Shown here in pieces: positions 54,463 through 62,864 of a stretch of DNA of 64,000 nt. The notes beneath the pieces were generated by a model. The model was not told where the DNA came from. It ran no database searches and saw only the letters and a program-made list of their open reading frames with translations. The first letter of the stretch is position 1, and each line of letters starts with the position of its first letter. A program made the position numbers and the translations under genes. Source of the stretch: Vibrio agarivorans (GTDB taxonomy: Bacteria > Pseudomonadota > Gammaproteobacteria > Enterobacterales > Vibrionaceae); contig NZ_JAUFQF010000004.1 in NCBI RefSeq assembly GCF_030409635.1, positions 2,080,241 to 2,144,240 on the forward strand, read 5' to 3'.

Positions 54463-55542
54463 TCACTTAATGACGAGTCGATATATATTGCCGCTGTCGG
54501 TGGAAAAATAGAGATGATCGTCAGGGGCAATCGTAATATCTCGGATGCGTTGGTTTAAGCTTTCTAATAGTCGACTGTATTCTTTCAGGGTGTTACCCGA
54601 TATGTCGACCACATTGATGTGAGCGAGCTTAAGCGCGCCAATCAGCAGTTTGCCATCAAGCTCTGGGTAGATATTACCTCGATAAAGGACAAGATTACTC
54701 GGAGCGATAGACGGGATGTAAACCAGCTCAGGGTCGACCATGCCAGGAAGGGTTGTTGCTTCTCCCACGGCTAGAGGCCCCCAGTATTCGCGCCCATGAG
54801 ACACACGAGCCCAACCGTAGTTTGCACCTTTTTCTATACGATTGATTTCATCGCCCCCGCGCGGACCATGTTCTACTGACCACAACGTTTGCGTATCAAC
54901 ATCGAAAAAGAGTCCTTGTGGGTTTCTATGACCATAAGACCATATTTCAGCTCTGGCATCTTGCTGGTGGTAAAAGGGGTTATCGATAGGTGGGTTACCC
55001 TCTAAATCGAGACGCAATATCGAAGCAGCATGGTTTGTCGTATCTTGGCCATTGTCACGCTCTCCTCGATCACCAAGGGTAATCATGAGGTATCCATTAA
55101 CAATCGCGATTCGGCTGCCAAAGTGGCGCGAAGTGTCACTATGGGCATCAGCAATAAAAATATCTTCAAAAGAGGACAGCTCATTATTTGATAGATGCCC
55201 CTTTGCAATAGCAAGTGTCGTCCCATTCTTACTCGTCTTACTATAACTAAAGTAGAGTGTGAGGTTACCTTGGGTGTCTCGAATGTGCGCGATATCGAGG
55301 AGTCCACCTTGCCCCGATGTATCGACATCGTTTACTTGATGAAGCTGTGTTTTCTCACCTGAAACAATGTCTAACAGTGAAATCTGTCCGCTTTTTTCTG
55401 TCACGATCATTTGATGATCAGAGACGAACTCAATCCCCCATGGGATGTTTAGGTCGTTAGCAATTTCCTCAACACCATAATTTGCTGCGAGTGAAATCGG
55501 AGAGAGGAGTAGAGTAAGTAGTGACAAGCTGATGAACTTCAT
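54463..55542 (-). CDS. PQQ-dependent sugar dehydrogenase family protein, exported
   Basis: 359 residues with a signal peptide (MKFISLSLLTLLLSPISLAA). Beta-propeller of the soluble aldose sugar dehydrogenase type (YliI-like): LNIPWGIEFVSDHQMIVTEKSG, SRIAIVNGYLMITLGDRGERDN, GHRNPQGLFFDVDTQTLWSVEHGPRGGDEINRIEKGANYGW. The catalytic His in RHFGSR and the conserved GPRGGDE are present. Vibrios often lack PQQ synthesis, so scavenged cofactor or another role is possible. Confidence 0.88.
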   Translation of the reverse strand: MKFISLSLLTLLLSPISLAANYGVEEIANDLNIPWGIEFVSDHQMIVTEKSGQISLLDIVSGEKTQLHQVNDVDTSGQGGLLDIAHIRDTQGNLTLYFSYSKTSKNGTTLAIAKGHLSNNELSSFEDIFIADAHSDTSRHFGSRIAIVNGYLMITLGDRGERDNGQDTTNHAASILRLDLEGNPPIDNPFYHQQDARAEIWSYGHRNPQGLFFDVDTQTLWSVEHGPRGGDEINRIEKGANYGWARVSHGREYWGPLAVGEATTLPGMVDPELVYIPSIAPSNLVLYRGNIYPELDGKLLIGALKLAHINVVDISGNTLKEYSRLLESLNQRIRDITIAPDDHLYFSTDSGNIYRLVIK

Positions 55543-55611
55543 AGTAATCCCTAAAGCGTCGAAAACTAATAAAGTTATAGCAGCCTAAACTAAGGTTAGG
55601 CCAACATAAAA

Positions 55612-55648
55612 CGCCCCAACCTTACAGTATAACTGCAGGTTAGGGCGC
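55612..55648 (-). terminator. Terminator after uraA
   Basis: A long stem with arms about 16 bases (CGCCC...CAGT / ACTG...GGGCG), a 3-base loop and T-rich minus-strand tail lies just downstream of uraA. Confidence 0.85.
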
Positions 55649-55673
55649 GAATGTGCCAAATGATGAGCTGACT

Positions 55674-56924
55674 TTATGCTTTGTCTTCTTCCATTTGTGC
55701 GTTATCTACAACATGGTTTTCACCAAGCTGACGAGGCAGAATTTGGTTGAGTAAAATTGCCACGATACCGCATAGGCTTACCCCTTGAAGGCTGAAGTCG
55801 CCAACGCCAAATGCCATGCCACCGATACCAAATACGAGTGTCACCGCCACGATAACGAGGTTGCGTGAATCATGAAGATCGACTTTGTTTTTAATTAGGG
55901 TGTTTAGGCCAACCGTTGCAATTGATCCAAATAATAGAATCATGATGCCTCCCATAACTGGAATTGGGATAGTCTGTAACAACGCGCCAAGTTTACCAAT
56001 CAATGCAAGTGCAATGGCGGTGATGGCTGCCCATGTCATAATGATTGGGTTAAACGCTTTAGTTAACATCACTGCCCCCGTGACCTCACTGTAGGTTGTG
56101 TTCGGTGGCGCGCCAACCATTGAAGCGGCAATCGTCGCCACACCGTCCCCTGTGATTGTGCGGTGCAGTCCCGGCTTTTTTAGATAATCTTTACCCGTGA
56201 CGTTAGAAATCGCCAACATATCACCGACGTGTTCTACTGCGGGTGCAATTGCCACAGGAATCATAAATAGGATGGCATTGATGTTGAACTCAGGCGTTGT
56301 AAAGTTGGGTAATGCTAGCCATGCTGCTTGGGCAACAGGAGTAAAGTCAACAATGCCAAAAATTAGGCTCAACGAGTAGCCGACAGTGATGCCACCGAAA
56401 ATAGGTAACAGCTTTAAGAACCCTTTTGCAAAGACACTAATCGCGATCGTTGTAATGAGGGAGGTGGCTGAGACCCATAATGCCGCATTGGCATCGATAA
56501 GCTGAACCGCACCATCACCCGTTTTGCCAAGGGCCATGTTTACCGCAACCGGCGCAAGCCCGAGGCCAATAACCATGATCACAGGCCCAACGACGACGGG
56601 TGGTAGTAGACGATGTACAATTTCAATGCCTTTTGCCTTAATGAGGCCACCCATGGCGACATAAACCACACCTGCCGCCATCAAGCCACCCATAGTCGCT
56701 GGCACGCCCCAGGTTTGGACACCAAACATGATAGGTGCGATGAAGGCAAAAGAAGAGGCGAGAAAGATCGGAACAGTACGGCGAGTGATGAATTGAAATA
56801 GAAGCGTACCGACACCAGCACCGAATAACGCAACGCTCGGGTCCAGTCCCGTCAGTAGCGGCACTAAAACGAGCGCACCAAAAGCAACAAACAGCATTTG
56901 TGCACCCTGAATAGCATTCAACAT
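55674..56924 (-). CDS. uraA: UraA-type uracil/xanthine permease
   Basis: 416-residue NCS2-family importer, 12-14 membrane segments. Family core: GAQMLFVAFGALVLVPLLTGLDPSVALFGAG, AIAPAVEHVGDMLAISNVTGKDY (catalytic Glu-His region), and PNTTYSEVTGAVMLTKAFNP. Matches uracil permease UraA more than xanthine transporters by size and sequence feel. A PurR-like site lies about 60 bases upstream, so purine-linked regulation is plausible. Confidence 0.88.
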   Translation of the reverse strand: MLNAIQGAQMLFVAFGALVLVPLLTGLDPSVALFGAGVGTLLFQFITRRTVPIFLASSFAFIAPIMFGVQTWGVPATMGGLMAAGVVYVAMGGLIKAKGIEIVHRLLPPVVVGPVIMVIGLGLAPVAVNMALGKTGDGAVQLIDANAALWVSATSLITTIAISVFAKGFLKLLPIFGGITVGYSLSLIFGIVDFTPVAQAAWLALPNFTTPEFNINAILFMIPVAIAPAVEHVGDMLAISNVTGKDYLKKPGLHRTITGDGVATIAASMVGAPPNTTYSEVTGAVMLTKAFNPIIMTWAAITAIALALIGKLGALLQTIPIPVMGGIMILLFGSIATVGLNTLIKNKVDLHDSRNLVIVAVTLVFGIGGMAFGVGDFSLQGVSLCGIVAILLNQILPRQLGENHVVDNAQMEEDKA

Positions 56925-56983
56925 GGCTATATTTCCCTATACATGAGTGAAAAAATCAAAACGGTAGGAGACTAGCATGTTTT

Positions 56984-56999
56984 GAGTAAACGTTTGCTT
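56984..56999 (-). promoter_or_regulatory. PurR-like site upstream of uraA
   Basis: GAGTAAACGTTTGCTT matches ACGCAAACGTTTGCGT at 12 of 16 positions with an intact AAACGTTT core. It lies about 60 bases before the uraA ATG, a usual operator distance. Confidence 0.6.
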
Positions 57000-57180
57000 G
57001 ATTTGATCAATTTATAACGATTATGTTTCGCAATGTTTAAATAAGTTGTGATGTACAAAATGCTTTGTGGGTTGCTGTCGCAGAAAATGACTAAACAGTT
57101 GAGTTGTGGTTTTATCCTTTCGGGTAGGTGAAAAAGCGGACAGCAATAGGTATCTTATATGCGTATTTTATGAGGTCTCA

Positions 57181-57276
57181 ATGTTCTGGTTATCAAGCAA
57201 AATCATTAGGCTCTCAGGGATGTATCTCTATAAAAAGTACAAGGAAAGACAACAAGAATCTGAAGCCCACCAATAG
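57181..57276 (+). CDS. Possible 31-residue small protein
   Basis: ATG 57181 follows GAGGT by 5 bases. The ORF begins MFWLSSKIIRLSGMYLYKKY and ends in ERQQESEAHQ: a hydrophobic/basic first half and polar tail, like many small membrane-associated proteins. Its last codons lie inside a strong plus-strand terminator (57262-57291), and no other plus-strand gene is nearby that would need that terminator. No family recognised. An overlapping longer frame from 57128 runs through the terminator and is less likely. Confidence 0.5.
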   Translation: MFWLSSKIIRLSGMYLYKKYKERQQESEAHQ

Positions 57277-57291
57277 GTGGGCTTCGTTTTT
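57262..57291 (+). terminator. Terminator overlapping the end of the small ORF
   Basis: Arms GAAGCCCACC and GGTGGGCTTC, 4-base loop AATA, then GTTTTT. The plus-strand T-run shows direction, implying a short plus-strand transcript upstream. Confidence 0.8.
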
Positions 57292-57296
57292 AAGGG

Positions 57297-58625
57297 CTAG
57301 CAAATGTCATCTTCAGTTAGAGAAATGTGCACTTCTCCCGTAAGGTCACACAAACGATTAAGCCATAATTGAATCGTACCATCGACGCATAGATTATCCC
57401 ATAAGCCACCACAGAAGCGGTCCCCCCGGGTCATTGACGTTACTGCGCGGCAGCAATCAGAAAGGCCCATAGTGGCGATTAACACACGTTTCTTTTTTTG
57501 CAATTCAGAGGGGATTGACGAGTCGTTGAGTGGTATCCCAATGGTTGAATTATGAGTGTTGTCAGTCCAAGCATAGTCGCTCAGGAGTATTTTATGCTGA
57601 TATGCCGCTTGGTAGAGCACTGACAGCTTGTTGCTAACCGGCGCAGCTCTGATGTCAGCAATGAATGCTGACACTTGACGTAATGACGGCGTAGTTGCCA
57701 ACAATTGCGCCATCATTTCTATCTCTTCACGCCAATAGAGTTTTGATAGCCATTTTTGTGGTAACTGCTCGATGCCATAGAAAGCGCCAGCAAGTTGCCC
57801 ATAGATGGCGGCGGTGGTATCGGCGTCATCACCGAGGTTTGCTGCCATCAAGGCACCCTGCTCGAAGTTATCACTATGTGCAAAACACCACAAAGCGGCT
57901 TCTAAAGAGTGAATCACAAACCCAGTTCCGCGAATGTCACTACGATCTTTCTCAAGATAGGAGCCGTTTACAATGACCTGTATCTCTGGATGAAGGTTGT
58001 CGAATGCATGCTTGAGTTGCTTGAAAAGCGCGGCTTTAGAGAGATTGCTATCAAGAAACAACTGATACATCAACCAGGCCATGACTTGACAGGCTTCCAC
58101 GCAGCGCTGTTCGGCGTGGGTGGTCATTGAGCTCAAGCTAGCATTACTCAGTGCCTTCGTCAGTCGAATACCTTTATAAGGATGACTAAAGATACAAACA
58201 GGCGCGAGGCGCATCAAACTGCCATTGCCAGCACTAAACTCGTCACTAGAACCACAAAGAGGGTTGTCAGTATTGATGAATTGACTCAAGGCACCTGAAA
58301 CGGTGATTCCGATATCGAAGCAGTGGCCTGTGACGGAGTTTTCTCCTTGCTTCCACCAGCGAACATAACGCTGCATTTGATCGGTCGTATCCATCTTTCC
58401 TTGGCAAAGCAAGCTTTCAGCAAGACAGAGCGCCATCGACGTGTCATCTGTCCATTGACCCGCGCGCAAACCAAACGGCCCGCCGCCAATCATGTCATGG
58501 ATAGGTTCAAAGCTGTCTTTGGGCTTGAACTCAAGGGTTGTACCAAGCGCGTCTCCCAGAGCTAACCCTAGCAGAGCCCCTTTTGCTTTGTCGATGAATG
58601 CTATTTCAGATATGTTTTTATTCAA
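57297..58625 (-). CDS. ADP-ribosylglycohydrolase family protein
   Basis: 442 residues. The DraG/ARH fold (about 10-300) has both metal sites: LALGDALGTTLEF, GQWTDDTSMALCL (Thr59-Thr62) and NLGDDADTTAAIYGQLAGAFYG (about 264-284), so it should remove ADP-ribose from a target or metabolite. A C-terminal extension of about 130 residues with several cysteines (SDCCRAV, DRFCGGLWDNLC) is not part of that fold. I chose TTG 58625, which has AAGGA seven bases upstream; the first ATG (58670) has no ribosome site. Divergent from the WYL regulator, which probably controls it. Confidence 0.82.
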   Translation of the reverse strand: MNKNISEIAFIDKAKGALLGLALGDALGTTLEFKPKDSFEPIHDMIGGGPFGLRAGQWTDDTSMALCLAESLLCQGKMDTTDQMQRYVRWWKQGENSVTGHCFDIGITVSGALSQFINTDNPLCGSSDEFSAGNGSLMRLAPVCIFSHPYKGIRLTKALSNASLSSMTTHAEQRCVEACQVMAWLMYQLFLDSNLSKAALFKQLKHAFDNLHPEIQVIVNGSYLEKDRSDIRGTGFVIHSLEAALWCFAHSDNFEQGALMAANLGDDADTTAAIYGQLAGAFYGIEQLPQKWLSKLYWREEIEMMAQLLATTPSLRQVSAFIADIRAAPVSNKLSVLYQAAYQHKILLSDYAWTDNTHNSTIGIPLNDSSIPSELQKKKRVLIATMGLSDCCRAVTSMTRGDRFCGGLWDNLCVDGTIQLWLNRLCDLTGEVHISLTEDDIC

Positions 58626-58823
58626 TGCTGAATCCTTCTTTAATGTTTCGAACAACAGAATAAAGAGCATTTGCGGGCTTGCGAAGTGACACTTAAATTA
58701 GCATGTCGCCTGAATAGACAGGTCTGAACAAATGAGTTCTAACTCCGGTATTTACGAGCTCAATGAGTGGGTTTGGTATGTATATTTGAGCAGTATTCAC
58801 CTGCGGCTAAGGAGGGTGGTACT

Positions 58824-58913
58824 ATGAGGCATTCATCTATTTTTGATATTTACTTATGTCTCTCGAACCTAAGAACAAACCTGATCTCAGTGCTTATAGT
58901 CACGATCGTCTAA
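58824..58913 (+). other. Short ORF with a strong ribosome site, overlapping the WYL gene out of frame
   Basis: AAGGAGGG (58809-58816) lies 7 bases before ATG 58824. That ATG opens a 29-codon frame (MRHSSIFDIYLCLSNLRTNL...) overlapping the first 19 codons of the WYL gene in another frame, while the WYL ATG at 58856 has no ribosome site of its own. It may be a leader peptide, a frameshifted original start, or a real control of WYL translation. Confidence 0.4.
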
Positions 58914-59752
58914 ACCGCTATCGTTTGGTGGAAATTATTGCTTTATGGGAGGGACGCCTGACAACAAATCATTTGTGTCAGTGTTTTGATATTGGGCGAC
59001 AGCAAGCTTCAAAAGATATCAATACCTATCTATCGGACATTGCACCGGGGAATTTGGAATACGATCTAAAACTAAAAGGCTATCGCCCAACGTCGATGTT
59101 TCGACCTGTATTAACTAGTGGCAATGCAGAAGATTATTTGAATCTATTGGCTTTTAATCAACGCTTGGTTTCAAAGGGGAGTCATTTCGATTGGGGCTTT
59201 GATCGCATCGCCAGCGTGTCCTCTCCTCCACGCAATATTAAGCCGGTGATATTGCAGTCACTAGTCAAAGCAATCAGTCAACAACAAAGACTGGAAATTG
59301 AGTACCTGTCGTTAGGTAATCCACACCCCGAAGTACGTGTTATCTCGCCACACACACTAGTTCAAACCCCGCTGAGGTGGCACGTCCGCGCTTATTGCGA
59401 AAAGAATCGTGACTACCGAGACTTTGTGATCAGTCGCTTTTCTGGTCAACCTGATCTCATTGGGGTATCTGAGAACTTACAAGACGATGATGATGATTGG
59501 TTTACGCCGGTCGATATTGAGTTAATTCCGGACCAGCGCCTAAATGAACATCAGCAACGCCTTGTAGAAATAGACTTTGGTATGGACAATGGAGAACTTA
59601 AACTGAGAACTTCTCTGGCGCTACTTAACTATGACTTAAGCATGCTCAATCTTAGCGTGTACAAAGTGGACGTATCACCTGAAGTTCAGCAGCTGAGCAT
59701 TCGAAATGTAAATGGTATTAGAAGATTGATGATGCAAAGGAACATGCTCTAA
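58856..59752 (+). CDS. WYL-domain transcriptional regulator, CapW/BrxR-like
   Basis: 298 residues. Winged HTH (about 18-80) with IIALWEGRLTTNHLCQCF, RQQASKDINTYL and APGNLEYD, close to the N-terminus of CapW/BrxR regulators. WYL domain (about 130-205, RLEIEYLSLGNPHPEVRVISPHTL and LRWHVRAYCEKNRDYRDFVISRFSG), then a C-terminal WCX-like domain to 298. Such proteins repress phage-defence operons and respond to nucleic-acid or DNA-damage signals. Here it is divergent from the ADP-ribosylglycohydrolase, the obvious target. Confidence 0.82.
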   Translation: MSLEPKNKPDLSAYSHDRLNRYRLVEIIALWEGRLTTNHLCQCFDIGRQQASKDINTYLSDIAPGNLEYDLKLKGYRPTSMFRPVLTSGNAEDYLNLLAFNQRLVSKGSHFDWGFDRIASVSSPPRNIKPVILQSLVKAISQQQRLEIEYLSLGNPHPEVRVISPHTLVQTPLRWHVRAYCEKNRDYRDFVISRFSGQPDLIGVSENLQDDDDDWFTPVDIELIPDQRLNEHQQRLVEIDFGMDNGELKLRTSLALLNYDLSMLNLSVYKVDVSPEVQQLSIRNVNGIRRLMMQRNML

Positions 59753-59920
59753 TTGAGTAAGGTTTGTTTTATTCTCGGGAATTATAATTGAAGAAATTGT
59801 AATATAAATTTATTGTATTAAGCATGCTGTTTTATATAGAATGACTTTTCTATAACAGGTTAGGTCATTTTGTTGCCGAGGGGCTCTAAAGGTAACAAAA
59901 GTGTATAAAACGGAATAATA

Positions 59921-60511
59921 ATGAAAAAGAGTTTATTGTCAGTGGCGACAATGGTAGCCATGGTAGGATGTTCTTCGGTTACGGAAAGGCCGACGACGAA
60001 TGTCAACACATACGCGGTCTATCAAGTTGATGTTCCAGAATATGTCAGTTATCAGTCTGTAACTGAAGCAATTAAGGTGGCTCTAAATCAGGCAGGTGAC
60101 ACCAAGAGGGTGGTGGAGTATATGCCACCAGCACCTTTGCCCAAGGAGGCACCAAGATTTACTTTGGTAAACCCTGTAGGTAGTAAGTCACTTAAGTCTA
60201 ATCAAGCGGTGAAGCGCCCATCGTGTGTTGGTGCATTGGTTTATGCAAAAACCGAGAGCATCAACTCAAATAGTGATGAATCACTCTATACTTGTTTGTG
60301 GAAGTATCAACAAGGTTATCACTTAGATTTTTATTATATGACTGAAAGCGGTTCTTCTGGCTTGAGTTCATCGTTAGGTTCACTTTTCTCATCGAAATCA
60401 GAGAGGAGTCAACAGAATCCGATGTTATTGAAAGCCGTTGATGGTATTGAAAATAATCTGTCGGGTATACAAGCTACAGCTCGGTTGCTTTCGACAAACG
60501 CGAAAATTTAA
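59921..60511 (+). CDS. Lipoprotein of unknown function
   Basis: 196 residues with a signal peptide and lipobox (MVAMVGCSS). After the Cys come a proline-rich loop (MPPAPLPKEAPRF), two Cys (RPSCVGALVY and LYTCLWKYQQGYHLDF) likely paired, and a Ser-rich stretch (SGSSGLSSSLGSLFSSKSE). I recognise no family. The upstream 168 bases are very AT-rich and hold its promoter. Its terminator lies inside the end of the convergent gene. Confidence 0.75.
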   Translation: MKKSLLSVATMVAMVGCSSVTERPTTNVNTYAVYQVDVPEYVSYQSVTEAIKVALNQAGDTKRVVEYMPPAPLPKEAPRFTLVNPVGSKSLKSNQAVKRPSCVGALVYAKTESINSNSDESLYTCLWKYQQGYHLDFYYMTESGSSGLSSSLGSLFSSKSERSQQNPMLLKAVDGIENNLSGIQATARLLSTNAKI

Positions 60512-60523
60512 CCGTTAACTATG

Positions 60524-61081
60524 TTAGTTTAGCACCTTTTCAAACCACTTTTTCCAAAGTGGTTTTTTCGTTTCTGTGGCTTGATAAATACTCACTCCCT
60601 GATAATAAGTTTGAGTGAGTTCACAGCGAAGTTTATTGCTGTCGACTTCAACAATACTGGTGATATGGTTGGCAACCTGCGTAGCGTGATCGTTGGCTAG
60701 GCTGTAGTCAAGGTTCATCCGTCCTTGTAGAAACAGCCAGAGGTGAGTCGCTAGCCATAGCTGCTTGAGAATTGGGGCAGAAAATTTGTCTTGATGGTCA
60801 ACGTCAAGGTGCTGCTTGAAGACGTTTTGCATCTTTTGTAGCGCTTCACGCTGTTCAATAAACTCTCCCAACACGACTTGATGGTGATAAGAAAACAGCC
60901 CAAGCAGCCTTTCAGGTGTCGTTAAATTAGGTTTTTTAACGATGCTTTTTTCATACAGCGGCGTCAGATGCTCAACTATCGCTTGCAAGTCAGCTTCTGA
61001 TATCGAAATAGAAGGTGACTGGGCAGGTAACACAAAGCCCAGTTGAAAAATCTGCGAATGTAGGCTGTTTTCACTCATCAT
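60524..61081 (-). CDS. Cytoplasmic protein of unknown function
   Basis: 185 residues, no signal peptide or membrane segment, mostly helical with amphipathic stretches (LLGLFSYHHQVVLGEFIEQREAL). I recognise no family. Two adjacent ATG codons are possible starts. It follows yaeQ by 4 bases and is likely co-transcribed. Its last 14 codons contain the convergent gene's terminator. Confidence 0.7.
   Translation of the reverse strand: MMSENSLHSQIFQLGFVLPAQSPSISISEADLQAIVEHLTPLYEKSIVKKPNLTTPERLLGLFSYHHQVVLGEFIEQREALQKMQNVFKQHLDVDHQDKFSAPILKQLWLATHLWLFLQGRMNLDYSLANDHATQVANHITSIVEVDSNKLRCELTQTYYQGVSIYQATETKKPLWKKWFEKVLN
60542..60570 (+). terminator. Terminator of the lipoprotein gene, inside the convergent coding sequence
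   Basis: A 10-bp perfect stem AAACCACTTT/AAAGTGGTTT with loop TTCC is followed by T residues on the plus strand; these bases also encode the KKPLWKKW tail of the minus-strand gene. Confidence 0.8.
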
Positions 61082-61085
61082 ATGA

Positions 61086-61625
61086 CTACTCTTTTGCGTA
61101 GAGCGTGTTGATAGTAACAGTAATCGATTCAGAGCCCGTATCTACATAGATATCATTGCCGCTGAGCATAACAGACAGATCCATCGTGCGTGTTAACGCT
61201 TGACCAAATTGATCCAACCCATCGCTATCTAGCTGATAAATTCCGTCACAATATCCGGTAATCTTGGTTTGATTCTGTTGCCACCATTGATCAACGGATG
61301 TGTTGTAGCCATAAACAGAGACACTGCTTGCAATGCGAGAGGCCTTTTTTACACGATCCAGATCAGGCTCACCAAGCTCGACCCAACGGCGAATATCCCC
61401 GTGAAGTTCTTTTTCCCATAAATCAGGTTCATCGGTGGTGCTTAACCCTTTAGTGAATTCAAGATCTTCTGTGTAGCCGTGGCAATAGGCCAGAATGCGA
61501 GCACAAAGGCGACGCTCATTTTCAGAAGGGTGCTGCGCAATGGTTAGGTTGCTGGATGTGTATAGATCGCGGTTCATATCACTTAGTGAGACGCGAAATT
61601 TATAGATGGTGGGTTTTAGGGCCAT
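61086..61625 (-). CDS. yaeQ: YaeQ family protein
   Basis: 179 residues from ATG 61625 (MALKPTIYKFRVSLSDMNRDLY), the family start. Conserved TIAQHPSENERRLCARILAY, DLWEKELHGDIRRWVELGEPD and VNINTLYAKE-type tail. Has a PD-(D/E)XK nuclease-like fold; YaeQ compensates for loss of RfaH in enteric bacteria, but its activity is not settled. First of a two-gene unit. Confidence 0.88.
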   Translation of the reverse strand: MALKPTIYKFRVSLSDMNRDLYTSSNLTIAQHPSENERRLCARILAYCHGYTEDLEFTKGLSTTDEPDLWEKELHGDIRRWVELGEPDLDRVKKASRIASSVSVYGYNTSVDQWWQQNQTKITGYCDGIYQLDSDGLDQFGQALTRTMDLSVMLSGNDIYVDTGSESITVTINTLYAKE

Positions 61626-61843
61626 TTGAGCGACTTTTAGATGTAAAAACAAGATTCTATCAAAGCTAGCGACAAAGGGCATGGAGATTAAACCGCTCGA
61701 AGTCAGAAAATGCCTAATCTCGGGATATTACCGACTAGAGCAACACACGAAAGGAGAGAATTGACAATCAACTGACGCTAAGGAAACAAAGAAACCTGCT
61801 ATCATTTGGCGAATATCAATGATCTAACTGACACCCAATATCA

Positions 61844-62863
61844 ATGAACCACAAGTTTTTTACTCTTCCTTTACTTATGTTTACATCGGCAGCGAATGCT
61901 GATGCCCTCAATGTTCTTATTTTCCATCATGTCGACGATTCAACACCACACTCTACCTCAACACGCGTGGATGATTTTATAAAACAGTTAGATGCCTTTG
62001 AACAGCAGGGATATGAAATCGTTGATTTGCAGACTTCGGTTCGGGAGGTACAGTCAGGTCAAGAGACACAACAAAAGCGACTGGCTCTCACGTTTGATGA
62101 TGGATTTCGCTCTGTATGCGACACCGCGTACCCCATCCTAAAAGAACGCAATCTGCCTTTCACCGTCTTTGTTACGACCGATCCAGTTGATGCCAACTAT
62201 CAGGGCTATTGTGATTGGGAACAGTTGCGCGAGATGTCGAAAAACGGCGCAACGATTGCCAACCATACGCTTGATCATGCTTTTCTGGTGCGAGAGTCTT
62301 TGCAAGATACAGATTGGTTTCAATCTGCGACGCGTAACATTGAACAAGCCCAGTTAAGAATTGAGCAGGAGATTGGTCACGCGCCGATGCTGTTTGCCTA
62401 CCCTTATGGCGAATATAACCATGAGCTACGCGATTGGCTAAAAGCACATGGGTATATTGCCTTTGGTCAGCAGTCAGGGTCGATAGAGCAACATAGTGAT
62501 TGGCAAGCCCTGCCTAGATTTAATGCAGCGGGTAACTATGCGAGTGTCTCATCGCTGCGTTTTAAAACTAGTGCTCGTGCTTTGCCGACAGACTTTTCAG
62601 CGCTGCCTGACCCAGTAGTAACAGATGCACTACCGCCGCTTACGGTTGAATTAACTCCATCCGATGAAGCTCACTACCCTCATCTTCAGTGTTATTTTAA
62701 CGGCCAGAGTGTTGAGTTAGATTGGCATGACGACACCCGCTTTACTGTACTTCCGCCTAAGGAGCTGGTGAATGGTCGTCATCGCGTTAACTGCACAGCC
62801 CCACATCGCAATGGTTCACCGTTTTACTGGTTATCGCAGCAATGGTTAGTGGTTAATCCATAG
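61844..62863 (+). CDS. Polysaccharide deacetylase family protein
   Basis: 339 residues with a signal peptide (MNHKFFTLPLLMFTSAANAD). NodB deacetylase domain (about 20-210): the metal Asp pair in LALTFDDGFRS, and the His pair in ATIANHTLDHAF, then LFAYPYGEYN. A C-terminal beta domain (about 265-339) could bind sugar. Probably acts on a surface or peptidoglycan-like sugar; a PgaB-like role is possible but no pga operon is present. Convergent with the YgbA-like gene. Confidence 0.88.
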   Translation: MNHKFFTLPLLMFTSAANADALNVLIFHHVDDSTPHSTSTRVDDFIKQLDAFEQQGYEIVDLQTSVREVQSGQETQQKRLALTFDDGFRSVCDTAYPILKERNLPFTVFVTTDPVDANYQGYCDWEQLREMSKNGATIANHTLDHAFLVRESLQDTDWFQSATRNIEQAQLRIEQEIGHAPMLFAYPYGEYNHELRDWLKAHGYIAFGQQSGSIEQHSDWQALPRFNAAGNYASVSSLRFKTSARALPTDFSALPDPVVTDALPPLTVELTPSDEAHYPHLQCYFNGQSVELDWHDDTRFTVLPPKELVNGRHRVNCTAPHRNGSPFYWLSQQWLVVNP

Positions 62864-62864
62864 T

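Noticed and set aside
57128..57343. A 71-codon plus-strand frame overlapping the 31-residue ORF
   Set aside because: It runs through the strong terminator at 57262-57291 and shows no family likeness; the shorter ORF from 57181 has a better ribosome site and ends at the terminator.
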